A model generated the notes under the pieces. The model was not told the DNA's origin and made no database searches. It saw only the letters and a list, made by a program, of their open reading frames with translations. The position numbers and the translations under genes are program-made. Positions 49,988 through 57,797 of a stretch of DNA of 64,000 nucleotides are shown here, piece by piece. Positions within the stretch are counted from its first letter, which is position 1. The number at the start of each line of letters is the position of its first letter. The stretch comes from Candidatus Hebobacterum abditum. Its GTDB lineage: Bacteria; Armatimonadota; Hebobacteria; Hebobacterales; Hebobacteraceae. The stretch lies in the NCBI GenBank assembly GCA_029821875.1, contig JALGXW010000008.1, positions 1 to 64,000 on the forward strand. The letters are read 5' to 3'.

Positions 49988-50017
49988 TTGACATAGTCTC
50001 TGGTTTGTGGTACAAAC
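49988..50017 (+). promoter_or_regulatory. promoter with overlapping operator-like palindrome
   Basis: TTGACA (49988-49993), 17 nt, weak -10 TACAAA (50011-50016). The inverted repeat GTTTGT-GGT-ACAAAC (50003-50017) covers the -10, a position suited to repression by the winged-helix protein encoded at 50794-51081. Confidence 0.6.
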
Positions 50018-50053
50018 TAGTATGCAGTGCCGACTCAAGGGAGTGAAACAACC

Positions 50054-50797
50054 ATGAACCCTAACATCCGACAGCCACAAGGCGAGCCCGACGCTGGTCT
50101 CCGCGAGATCCCGAAGTGGGCGCGTCGCTACGCCCAGAACCGGACGCTGCCTGTACTGGCGTCCCTTCTGGTATTCGCTGCGGGGTACGCCGTATTCGGC
50201 GGACTGTCCTACCTCACTGCTTGGGCCTACAAGGCCGGAGAGCGGTTCCTCGCGGCCGCCGCCATGCTGGTTCTGAGTGGGTTCGCCGTCTGGTGGCTGT
50301 GGTTCTGCTTCGTGGGCGGGCCCGCCATCATGCGCAGGATCTGCCAACGGCTGTACCAGCGTGAGGGAGGCGTCATCGCCGGGACATCCCAAGCGGAGGA
50401 ACACAAGCGGCTTCCGTTGGGCGTCTTCGTCTTCCTATTCTGCGTTGTTGCCAGCATAGGGCTCGGCTTCCTCGGGTTCCTCCCGATCCGCTTCATGCAG
50501 CCCATCTCGGCGCTCTATGTTGTGCCCTTCATGTGCTACCTGGGGTTGAAGATGCATGGCACTGGCAGCCCCTTCATGTTCCTCTGGCCCGCGCTCTACG
50601 GAGTCCACGCAGTCCTTATCGTGGCGGGCGCACCGATCAGGTTGGGACCCGCGTTCGACATCATCGTGCCCACAGTCGGATACGGATTGATAGCCGCGCT
50701 CGCGGGACACATCTACAGCCGAATCGCGCTGCGGCGGCTGCGGGCACTGGCGGCGAGCCCGGAATCTGGGAGCGCAGCCGATGGGGAGCAGACGTGA
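50054..50797 (+). CDS. membrane protein of unknown function
   Basis: 247 residues with six predicted helices arranged in pairs (LPVLASLLVFAAGYAVFGGL, FLAAAAMLVLSGFAVWWLWFCF, LGVFVFLFCVVASIGLGFLGFL and others). No catalytic motif is recognised. Start ATG 50054, with GGGAG about 10 nt upstream. Its stop overlaps the GTG of the regulator gene (GTGA, 50794-50797). Membrane protein, winged-helix regulator and CPBP protease form a compact operon, a layout seen in small self-regulated membrane-stress or transport units. Confidence 0.75.
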   Translation: MNPNIRQPQGEPDAGLREIPKWARRYAQNRTLPVLASLLVFAAGYAVFGGLSYLTAWAYKAGERFLAAAAMLVLSGFAVWWLWFCFVGGPAIMRRICQRLYQREGGVIAGTSQAEEHKRLPLGVFVFLFCVVASIGLGFLGFLPIRFMQPISALYVVPFMCYLGLKMHGTGSPFMFLWPALYGVHAVLIVAGAPIRLGPAFDIIVPTVGYGLIAALAGHIYSRIALRRLRALAASPESGSAADGEQT

Positions 50798-51081
50798 GCG
50801 ACCTTGACCCCCATGTGCATCAGCCGGCGCGCTTGCGGATCCTCATGCTCCTTTCGGGAGTGGACAGCGCCGACTTCGCCTTCCTCCAGAAGACCCTGCA
50901 GTTGACGAAGGGGAATCTCTCCTCCCACATGGCGCGGCTGGAACGAGCGGGCTACGTGAGGGTGACCAAGGCCTTCCATGGCAACATGCCCAACACGAGC
51001 TACCGCCTGACACGGCTCGGCCGCACACGCCTCGCGGCCTACTGGAAGGCAATCGATGAGATCCGACATGGCGCAGAGTGA
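50794..51081 (+). CDS. winged-helix transcriptional regulator (HTH_34-type)
   Basis: 95 residues. One winged helix: ARLRILMLLSGVDSADFAFLQKTLQLTKGNLSSHMARLERAGYV, wing VTKAFHGNMPNTSYRLTRLGRTRL. Matches the small stand-alone winged-helix family found beside membrane proteins. The GTG start overlaps the preceding stop by 4 nt and the gene overlaps the CPBP start by 14 nt. A palindrome at 50003-50017 in the operon promoter is the likely target. Confidence 0.88.
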   Translation: MSDLDPHVHQPARLRILMLLSGVDSADFAFLQKTLQLTKGNLSSHMARLERAGYVRVTKAFHGNMPNTSYRLTRLGRTRLAAYWKAIDEIRHGAE

Positions 51082-51745
51082 GCGGACGCGGATTGGCTGG
51101 CAGCCGATCACCCTCGGTCTCGTGCTCGTGGTGGGCCTGAGCGCCATGCGAGCCGGTGGCGCCGCGGTCATGCGCAAGCTGTGGGGCGACGTCGACTTCG
51201 AGCCTTCGCTGCGCGGGGCCGTCTTTCTGCTCGCGGTCTTCCTCGTCGGCTCCGTCGGGCTCATTGGCGGCGGGCTGTTCGGTCTCGGCGGTGTCTCGTG
51301 GGAGAGACTGGGCTGGCGGCGTGATCGCCTGGGGTGGGAGATCGTGCGCGGCTTGCTCGCAGCTGTGCTCCTTGGCCTCATGACGGTGGTCTTCGCCATC
51401 ATTGCCGGCTCTCTCCTGGGCCTGAAGCCGCCGGTGCGGGATCCCACCCAGCCTATCTTCTCCCTGGTCGGCACGGCGATGTCGGTGTTCTTTGGTTTCT
51501 TCGTCGCGTCATGGCAGGAAGAGTGCCTCTTCCGCGGCTACCTGCAGCCGCTGTTCATCGAGAGATGGGGTCTCTGGCCGGGCGTCTTGGTGCAGGCCTC
51601 GCTCTTCTCCATCGCCCACATTGGCTGGGCACCGTCGTGGCCATACTTCGTCCTTTTCTTCGTTAGTGGGATCGTGTTGGGATGGCTGCGAGGCCGCGAC
51701 GGGAGCATCGTGGCCCCGTTCGTCGCGCATGGGCTGATCGGGTAG
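51068..51745 (+). CDS. CPBP-family intramembrane glutamic endopeptidase
   Basis: 225 residues with about six helices. The family's catalytic motifs are EECLFRGYL (EExxxR), SIAHIGWAPSW (FxxxH-like) and AHGLIG at the C terminus. CPBP proteins (Abi/Rce1-like) cleave membrane-embedded substrates, sometimes matured peptides. Start ATG 51068, overlapping the regulator gene; an in-frame ATG at 51056 is possible. Confidence 0.87.
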   Translation: MAQSERTRIGWQPITLGLVLVVGLSAMRAGGAAVMRKLWGDVDFEPSLRGAVFLLAVFLVGSVGLIGGGLFGLGGVSWERLGWRRDRLGWEIVRGLLAAVLLGLMTVVFAIIAGSLLGLKPPVRDPTQPIFSLVGTAMSVFFGFFVASWQEECLFRGYLQPLFIERWGLWPGVLVQASLFSIAHIGWAPSWPYFVLFFVSGIVLGWLRGRDGSIVAPFVAHGLIG

Positions 51746-51797
51746 CAGCACGGCCACGCGTCCTTGACACCGGGGGCCCGTTCTGAGAGCCTACGGC

Positions 51798-52709
51798 ATG
51801 CGGTGTTTGGTGGGTGTGGTCGCGATCATGCTGTGGGCAGTTCCAGTCAGCGGGTCATCATCTGAGTCGCCGCCGTCGTTGTTCCCGGATGGCGTGGCTG
51901 GATGGCGCGTCGCCGAGCGCTCCACCTACGACCGCTCGAACCTGTTCGACTTCATCGACGGCGGCGCGGAGGTCTACCTCGCCTATGACTTCCGTCGCGC
52001 CTGGGTCCAGATGTATCGCTCCGAGGGCGAGCCGGAGATCGGCGCCGAGACCTATGACATGGGCTCGCCCGAGGAGGCCTACGGCGTGCTCTCCATCGAC
52101 CTGACCGGGGAGAAGGTGGAGGTCGGATCGCCTGCGCGCTATGGCGCGGGGTTGCTGCGCTTCTGCAAGGGCCGCTGGTTCGTCCGCGTGCTGGCCGAGC
52201 GGGAGACGCCGGAGACGCAGGAGGCCGTGCTGGCCTTGGGCGCGCAGATCGCCAAGGGAATCCCCGAGGAGTCGCGCCTGCCAGACCTGCTGTCGGTCCT
52301 GCCGGCGGAGGGACTGGTACCCGATTCCACCACCTACTTCCACACCCAGGTGACCCTCGGGCAGATCTACTATCTGTCCCACGAGAACCTCTTGTCGCTG
52401 GGACCGGACACGGATGCGGTGATCGCCGACTACCGGGCCGGTTCAGAGGAGGCGAAGTTGCTGGTGGTGCAGTATCCCACGGTGGAGCGACGAACGGCGG
52501 CTCATGCTTCCTTTCTCGAAGCGTACCTGGGCGCCTCGGCCGGCGAGAAGAAGAGAGTAGTGCAACGAACCGAAGACGGCCGCTTCGTCGGAGTAGACGC
52601 TGCCGCACAGCATGTGCTGCTCGTGCTCGACGCGCCGGATGCTGACGCAGCAAGAGAGCTGCTCGACGAGGCGATTGAGAAGATCAGCGGGGGCACATGG
52701 GATGACTGA
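51798..52709 (+). CDS. DUF6599 family secreted protein
   Basis: 303 residues with a signal peptide (ending PVSGSSS). Recognisable DUF6599 features are GWRVAERSTYDRSNLFDFIDGGAEVYLAYDF, then TYDMGSPEEAYGVLS and GLVPDSTTYFHTQVTLGQIYYLS. The function is unknown. The end overlaps the DUF362 gene by 8 nt, so the two are translated together. This pair recurs in other bacteria as I recall. Confidence 0.82.
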   Translation: MRCLVGVVAIMLWAVPVSGSSSESPPSLFPDGVAGWRVAERSTYDRSNLFDFIDGGAEVYLAYDFRRAWVQMYRSEGEPEIGAETYDMGSPEEAYGVLSIDLTGEKVEVGSPARYGAGLLRFCKGRWFVRVLAERETPETQEAVLALGAQIAKGIPEESRLPDLLSVLPAEGLVPDSTTYFHTQVTLGQIYYLSHENLLSLGPDTDAVIADYRAGSEEAKLLVVQYPTVERRTAAHASFLEAYLGASAGEKKRVVQRTEDGRFVGVDAAAQHVLLVLDAPDADAARELLDEAIEKISGGTWDD

Positions 52710-53607
52710 CGATGAGCGCGGTGATGGATTGACACGTCGCGACTTCCTCCGGAACGCCGGGCTTGCCACGGTTGCCGGGCTGGCCGGGCTGCGCCTGGCC
52801 GAGGGCGCTGAAGAGGCACTCTTCGCCGCCAAGCGGCCGCTGGCCACAGTCGTGCTGGTCAGGGACCAGGCGGCATTGAAGGGTGACGGCTCGGCCGAGG
52901 CGGAGGTCGTTCGCGCCATGGTGTCCCGCGGCGTCAGGGCGCTGCAGGAAACCGAGGACGAGAAGGCCGCCTGGGGCCAGCTCTTCAAGGCCTCCGACGC
53001 GGTCGGCATCAAGTACAGCCGCTGTGGGTGGATGAGCGTGCCCACCCGCCAGGAGGTCATCGACGCAGTCGGCGCGGGTCTCCAACTGGCAGGAGTGCCG
53101 AAGGACAAGCTCCACGCCGAGGACTACGGCCTGCCCGCAGAGCAGTGCACCGCGCTCGTCAGTGTCACTTCCCTGAAGGCCCATCCGCTCACGGGCATCG
53201 CGGCCTCCATCAAGAACTACATCAACTTCCATCCCAAGCCAGACAGCTTCCATCACGAGAACAGCAGCAAGCTCGGCGAGATCTGGCTCCGGCCGGAGGT
53301 GAAGGGCAAGACGCGGCTGGTCGTGCTTGACCTGCTCACCCCCTACTTCGGGACAGGTCCGCAGATCGATCCCCGCTATCGGGCCGACTACCGAGGCGTG
53401 CTGGTGGCGACCGATCCAGTGGCGGCGGACACGGTCGCGCTGCGTCTCTGCCAGCTCATGCGGGATCGCCACAGGAGAAAGCCGTGGCCCGTCACCCCGC
53501 CGCCGCTGTTCCTCGCGGCCGCCGACAAGGAGTATCATCTCGGCACCGCTGACCCGGCGCGGATCAAGCTCGTCCGGCTCGGGTGGACCGATCACATGCT
53601 TGTGTGA
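52702..53607 (+). CDS. Tat-exported DUF362 protein
   Basis: 301 residues. The N terminus carries a twin-arginine signal (LTRRDFLRNAG, then a hydrophobic AGLATVAGLAGL). The DUF362 body contains VVLVRDQ, GIKYS, TALVSVTSLKAHPLTGIAASIKNYINF and GVLVATDPVAADTVALRLC. DUF362 domains accompany iron-sulfur or flavin-dependent redox proteins, and Tat export implies folding with a cofactor in the cytoplasm. No ferredoxin cysteine motif is visible here. Coupled to DUF6599. Confidence 0.85.
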   Translation: MTDDERGDGLTRRDFLRNAGLATVAGLAGLRLAEGAEEALFAAKRPLATVVLVRDQAALKGDGSAEAEVVRAMVSRGVRALQETEDEKAAWGQLFKASDAVGIKYSRCGWMSVPTRQEVIDAVGAGLQLAGVPKDKLHAEDYGLPAEQCTALVSVTSLKAHPLTGIAASIKNYINFHPKPDSFHHENSSKLGEIWLRPEVKGKTRLVVLDLLTPYFGTGPQIDPRYRADYRGVLVATDPVAADTVALRLCQLMRDRHRRKPWPVTPPPLFLAAADKEYHLGTADPARIKLVRLGWTDHMLV

Positions 53608-53678
53608 CAGCAAGCGGAGGCGTATCCGTCTGCGCGTAACAAACAGATAGTCTGTAAACAGGGAAAGGAGACCCGAGT

Positions 53679-54362
53679 ATGGCAAGGGCTCTGAGACGGA
53701 GGAAGCTGACGTTGCTTGCCCTCTGCGCGGCACTCGCGGCCGCACTGGTGACGGCCTCTGGCTGCGGATCGCCAGCGCCCTACAGGGAGGGCGGCGAGGC
53801 CGTGGTCGAGACGACCGAGGCCGCCGAAGAGGAGGCTGCAGAAGCTGGAGAGGCGGCCGAAGAAGGGACGGCAGAGGAGGGCGAGGCCGCCGAGACGGCG
53901 CCGGCCGAAGGCGCTCCTGCCCCGACCGCACCGGCAGCTGGCGAGGGCACATCTTCATCCGATGACGCTGCAGCTGCTGCAGCCGCCGGCGCGGCCGTAG
54001 TGGCCAGCGAGGCGCTGCCGTCGGCGGAGGAGGCCCCGCCTGCCGAGGCAGCCCCGGAGCCGGCCGCGGCTGAGCCGGCCGCGGCGGCACCCCCTGACAC
54101 CGACTGGACCGGCACCGCGCAGAAGTGGGTGGTCATCTTCAGCCTGGACAGGGAAGGCGCGAGGGTGGGAGCGGCCCAGGTAGCCGGGCCCACCGCACAG
54201 GTCGCCAAGGTCAAGGGAGTGGCCGAGCTGCGGCTCAGGTTCAAGGACATCGGCCGCATCTACGCCTACATTCCCGTCTCCGAGATCAGCCTCACGAGGC
54301 AGAAGCGCGTGCAGGGCGTCAGCGTGTGGGTGATCGGTGACATCGAGATCTTGGACCTCTGA
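53679..54362 (+). CDS. lipoprotein with Ala/Glu-rich linker and small C-terminal domain
   Basis: 227 residues. A lipobox (VTASGC, Cys29) follows a basic, hydrophobic signal. Residues 35-145 are an Ala/Glu/Pro low-complexity linker. Only the last about 80 residues look folded (KWVVIFSLDREGARVGAAQVAGP, then IGDIEILDL). That domain is similar to the whole mature part of the next protein: the strings GAAQV and GVSVWVI/GVSAVVE align in order. AAAGGAG 8 nt before ATG. A short inverted repeat ACAGA-TAG-TCTGT lies at 53643-53655. Confidence 0.78.
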   Translation: MARALRRRKLTLLALCAALAAALVTASGCGSPAPYREGGEAVVETTEAAEEEAAEAGEAAEEGTAEEGEAAETAPAEGAPAPTAPAAGEGTSSSDDAAAAAAAGAAVVASEALPSAEEAPPAEAAPEPAAAEPAAAAPPDTDWTGTAQKWVVIFSLDREGARVGAAQVAGPTAQVAKVKGVAELRLRFKDIGRIYAYIPVSEISLTRQKRVQGVSVWVIGDIEILDL

Positions 54363-54382
54363 GCGAGGAAGGAGCAAGCGAC

Positions 54383-54820
54383 ATGAAACTCACGCGTATG
54401 AAGATCGGTATCGCCGTCGTCGCGGGGCTGGCCCTCCTCGCAATGTCAGGTGTCGCGGCGCGTGGGCTCGGCCTCGGAGAGATCGTGAAGGTCGGCGGCA
54501 TCGCCTATCTAGTCGATAGGTATGACTCGGAGATCGACACCTTCATCAGCAGCGCGCTGGGCGAGCGCGAGGCGGCCGCTCAGGGCGCGACCAAGGTGGT
54601 TCCCATCATCTCCCTCGGAGGTGGGGGCTACATCGGCGCGGCCCAGGTGGTGGGCAATCCCGAGCAGGTGCAGCGCGTCAAGGTCGTCGTCCAGGTGGAG
54701 GGCAAGTTTGGGAGCTTCGGTGCGAAGGTGCTCATCCCGACCACCACCTCTACCCCCTCCGGCACCCCCGACCGCGCAAAGGGCGTCGGCGTCTCTGCGG
54801 TGGTGGAGTTCCAGATCTAG
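54383..54820 (+). CDS. secreted protein paralogous to the preceding lipoprotein's C-terminal domain
   Basis: 145 residues. A signal peptide covers about 1-27. A mature domain follows: ATKVVPIISLGGGGYIGAAQVVG, then EGKFGSFGAKVLIPTTTSTPSG, then GVGVSAVVEFQI. It has no catalytic motif and no family I can name. It shares a pattern with the upstream lipoprotein and follows it by 20 nt, so they probably arose by duplication and work together. Confidence 0.75.
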   Translation: MKLTRMKIGIAVVAGLALLAMSGVAARGLGLGEIVKVGGIAYLVDRYDSEIDTFISSALGEREAAAQGATKVVPIISLGGGGYIGAAQVVGNPEQVQRVKVVVQVEGKFGSFGAKVLIPTTTSTPSGTPDRAKGVGVSAVVEFQI

Positions 54821-54856
54821 CGGAGCAGAACGCCAGCTGCACAAGAAGAGCGGGTA

Positions 54857-54879
54857 GGGCAGAAACGTGTCTTCTGCCC
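54857..54879 (+). terminator. hairpin after the paralogous pair
   Basis: GGGCAGAA/TTCTGCCC around a 7-nt loop, 36 nt after the stop at 54820. Similar GGGCAGGAG palindromes recur at 58985 and 59385. Confidence 0.5.
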
Positions 54880-54980
54880 CGGCCTGCCGCGAGTGAGACA
54901 GCGCGTCGGGCCGGGCCCGCGGCAGGGATGGCCTCGCGGCAGCGGGAATTGTGTCAGCAGTAGAGTTCCGAGGGGCTGAG

Positions 54981-56924
54981 ATGTTCCGCGACCTCCTTGC
55001 TCTTCTTGAAGCTGAGATAAGCGGAGACCGCGCCTGGGAAGACGCGGCCGCCATCCACGCCATCGACCGCTGGTTCACCTTCTCCGCCTTCCACGAGAGC
55101 GCTCGCCTGAGCGCGGACCGCCTGCGTGAGGCGGGCGCCGCCGAGGTCGAGATCCTCGAAGCCCCGGCCGACGGCCACACGCTCTACGGCGACTGGATGA
55201 TGCCGCTGGCCTGGGATGTCGAGCAGGCCTTCTTCGAGATTGTCCCGGTCAGAGGCGAGGCCGAGCGAATCGCCGATCGCGCCGACACCCCGGCCTGCCT
55301 CGCCATGTGGAGCGCGCCAACGCCACCGGGCGGTGTGGAGGCCGACTTGGTGTGGGTCGAGGACCCGCACGATCCGAAGGCGTGCACGCCAGAGTCGGTT
55401 GGTGGGAAGATCGTGTTCACCTCGGCCGCGCCGCAGTCGGTCAAGGCGGTGCTGCTGGAGAAGGGCGCGCTGGGAATCCTCTCCGACTTCCAGGTATCGC
55501 CGGCCGAGCTGCCCGGAGCGGTGACCTGGGTCAATTCCTTCGGCGACCTGCCCGGAGAATGGGGTCTCACCAGGCGCCACATGCTCGGCTGGTCGTTCCA
55601 GATCAGCCCGAACGAGGGCGCAGGCCTCCGCGCCAGGGTGAACGCCGGTGAGAAGCTGCGCGGCCGCGCCGTCGTCCGCTCGACCATCCAAGAGGGAACC
55701 TTGCCCGCGGTGACCGGCGTCATTCCCGGCTCCGGCAAGGAAGAGGTGCTGCTGCTGGGGCACCAGTTCGAGCAGGGAGCGGTGGACAACGCCTCCGGCA
55801 TCGGGGTGATGTTGGAGGCCACGCGGGCGCTGAGCGCGCTGATCGAGGCGGGGAAGCTCGCGCCGCCGAAGCGCTCGATCCGGTCCCTGTTCGTGTCCGA
55901 GTGCTACACGACACTGTTCTGGGCCGAGACCAGCCCCCGTCCGCGGCGAACGGTCGCGGGTCTCTGCCTCGACTCGCCCGCGGGCTCGCCCTCGCTCGCG
56001 CTGCGGCCGCCGCAGATAAGCGTCAACCCACACTCACAGATGAGCTACGTCGACGCGCTGCTGGTCGAGATCGCCCACCACGTCATGAGGCAATCCCCGT
56101 TGCATGCCTGGGGCGAGCAGTCCTTCTCCATGACCGACAACATCGTCGCCGACAAGACCATCGACATCCCCTGCCCGTGGATCGGCGGGCATAGCCGCAC
56201 TTGGCACACTTCGGCCGATGTGCGGGACGTGATGGACGCGACGCTGCTTGGCCTCACCGCGGTCATGAGCGCGGCCTATGCCTATCTCATCGCCTCCGCC
56301 GACGCCGGCATCGTCAGCAACCTGGCCCACCTGGCAACCGCCCGCGGCAAGGCCGCGCTGGCAGCGGCCGGCGTTGCCGAGGCGGCCGACCTGGACAACC
56401 GCGACCTCGACGACGCGATGCTCCAGATGCACTATCTGGCCGAGCGCCACGCGGAGGCGGTCGCAACTCCGCTCAAGCTGCTCCCCGCCAAGGAGCGGTC
56501 CCAACTGCGGCCGGACATCAGAGCGCTCCAGCGAGTCGTGCGGCGCACAGGAAAGGACGAAGCCGCCGCCCTGGCCCGTCGCGCCGGCCGCCCGGGCCGC
56601 ACGCCGTGCGCCGGCGAGATGAAAGGCCCGCTGGCGAAGATCCATCCGCGCCGGCTCGTCACCGGCCCGGTCACCTTCGACCGAATCCAGCCCGAGGCGC
56701 GGGAGGGAAAGCCCAGCCCGCGCTGGTCGCCCGGGCTGTTCGCGGTCCTGAACTGGTGTGATGGGCGGCGCTCGCTGGCCGAGGCCGCCCTCCTGGCCGC
56801 CCGCGAGCTGCGGCGGCAGCGCACGCTCTCTCCCGACGAGCTGGCCACGGGCTTCGACCCAGAGGGCGGCTCCATGCTCGGCTACTTCGAGTTCCTGCGC
56901 CGCCACGGCTACGTCACCTGGTGA
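54981..56924 (+). CDS. M28-family zinc aminopeptidase-like protein with PA-like insert
   Basis: 647 residues, no signal peptide. The peptidase core shows LLLGHQFEQGAVDNASGIGVMLEATRAL (first His ligand and bridging Asp), FVSECYTTLFWAET and GLCLDSPAG. SRTWHTSADV near residue 410 provides the last His. The usual Glu-Glu pair reads Glu-Cys here. Residues 100-200 resemble a PA insert. The C-terminal 120 residues look like a winged-helix tail (LNWCDGRRSLAEAALLA, then YFEFLRRHGYVTW) as in DUF4910-type members. ATG 54981 has GAGGGG at good spacing; GTG 54951 is possible. The next gene starts 4 nt after the stop. Confidence 0.82.
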   Translation: MFRDLLALLEAEISGDRAWEDAAAIHAIDRWFTFSAFHESARLSADRLREAGAAEVEILEAPADGHTLYGDWMMPLAWDVEQAFFEIVPVRGEAERIADRADTPACLAMWSAPTPPGGVEADLVWVEDPHDPKACTPESVGGKIVFTSAAPQSVKAVLLEKGALGILSDFQVSPAELPGAVTWVNSFGDLPGEWGLTRRHMLGWSFQISPNEGAGLRARVNAGEKLRGRAVVRSTIQEGTLPAVTGVIPGSGKEEVLLLGHQFEQGAVDNASGIGVMLEATRALSALIEAGKLAPPKRSIRSLFVSECYTTLFWAETSPRPRRTVAGLCLDSPAGSPSLALRPPQISVNPHSQMSYVDALLVEIAHHVMRQSPLHAWGEQSFSMTDNIVADKTIDIPCPWIGGHSRTWHTSADVRDVMDATLLGLTAVMSAAYAYLIASADAGIVSNLAHLATARGKAALAAAGVAEAADLDNRDLDDAMLQMHYLAERHAEAVATPLKLLPAKERSQLRPDIRALQRVVRRTGKDEAAALARRAGRPGRTPCAGEMKGPLAKIHPRRLVTGPVTFDRIQPEAREGKPSPRWSPGLFAVLNWCDGRRSLAEAALLAARELRRQRTLSPDELATGFDPEGGSMLGYFEFLRRHGYVTW

Positions 56925-56928
56925 CCTG

Positions 56929-57657
56929 GTGCCGACCTTCGCGTTCCTGCATACGGCGGACTTTCACAACCGACTGCCGCCGGCCGCGGCGCGACAGCTC
57001 GCCGAGCTGAAGCGGCAGAACGAGGGCGCGCTGCTCTTGGACGCCGGCGATGCGGTGGCCGCGGGGAACCTCTGGTTCCGCCTCGGCGGCGAGCCGATTC
57101 TCCAGCGCATGGCCGACATCGGCTATGACGCGATGGCGATGGGCAACCGCGAATCACATCCGAGCCGCCGCCTTCTAGAGCGCAAGCTGCGGGACGCGGC
57201 CTTCCCCGTCCTCGCGGCCAATCTGCGCGGCCAGCGGGCGGACGTGCCGGGGGGGATCCGGCCGCACATGGTCTTCGACACACCCGCCGGCCGGGCGGCG
57301 GTGATCGGCCTCGCGCCGCAGATCACTCGGCCCGGCTCGGCCTGGGCGCGGGTCACGGATTACGTGTTCGAGGACCCGGCGGCCACCGCGGCCGAGCGGG
57401 CGGCCGCGCTACGCCAGGAGGCCGACCTCGTGGTATGCTTGTCCCACTGCGGCAATGACGTGGACGAGAAGATCGCCGCGCTGCCGGAGGTGGATTTGGT
57501 GCTCGGCGGACACGCGCACCGCGACTTCGTCACGCGAGCAGAGGGCGGCGCGTTGGTCGTGCATCCCGGCCACCACGGCAGCCACGTCGCGCAGACCGAG
57601 ATCGCGGGCCGGGAGGACGCGCAGAGCGTGCTCATCCCCCTGGAGTCTGGACAGTGA
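56929..57657 (+). CDS. metallophosphatase / 5'-nucleotidase-like protein
   Basis: 242 residues. Calcineurin-like metal-binding motifs are present in order: FLHTADFHNR (Dx H), LLDAGDAVAAGN (GDxx), MAMGNRESH (GNxE/H), VCLSHCGNDVDEKIA and VLGGHAHRDFV (GHxH). The long C-terminal nucleotide-binding domain of secreted 5'-nucleotidases is absent, as is a signal peptide. The substrate is probably a phosphomonoester or nucleotide. The start is GTG 56929, 4 nt after the peptidase stop. Confidence 0.85.
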   Translation: MPTFAFLHTADFHNRLPPAAARQLAELKRQNEGALLLDAGDAVAAGNLWFRLGGEPILQRMADIGYDAMAMGNRESHPSRRLLERKLRDAAFPVLAANLRGQRADVPGGIRPHMVFDTPAGRAAVIGLAPQITRPGSAWARVTDYVFEDPAATAAERAAALRQEADLVVCLSHCGNDVDEKIAALPEVDLVLGGHAHRDFVTRAEGGALVVHPGHHGSHVAQTEIAGREDAQSVLIPLESGQ

Positions 57658-57797
57658 CCGAGCCGGAGGAGAAGACAGGCGGACTGCTCGACCGCTGGTG
57701 GGCGAGGCTGCTCGTCGCGGCCTGGATCGTCGCCGTGCTCGCCATCTACTTCCGGCTTCAGATCATGCGGGTGCTGAAGATGCTGCCCCCTCCCTAA
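57654..57797 (+). CDS. 47-residue single-pass membrane protein
   Basis: Starts with GTG at 57654 overlapping the stop of the metallophosphatase (GTGA) and ends at TAA 57795-57797. Residues 1-17 are acidic then basic (VTEPEEKTGGLLDRWW), 18-34 form one hydrophobic helix (ARLLVAAWIVAVLAIYF), and the tail is basic ending MLPPP. No family is known to me. Overlapping start, membrane-spanning pattern and codon use like the neighbours support it as a real gene of the peptidase-phosphatase operon. Confidence 0.68.
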   Translation: MTEPEEKTGGLLDRWWARLLVAAWIVAVLAIYFRLQIMRVLKMLPPP

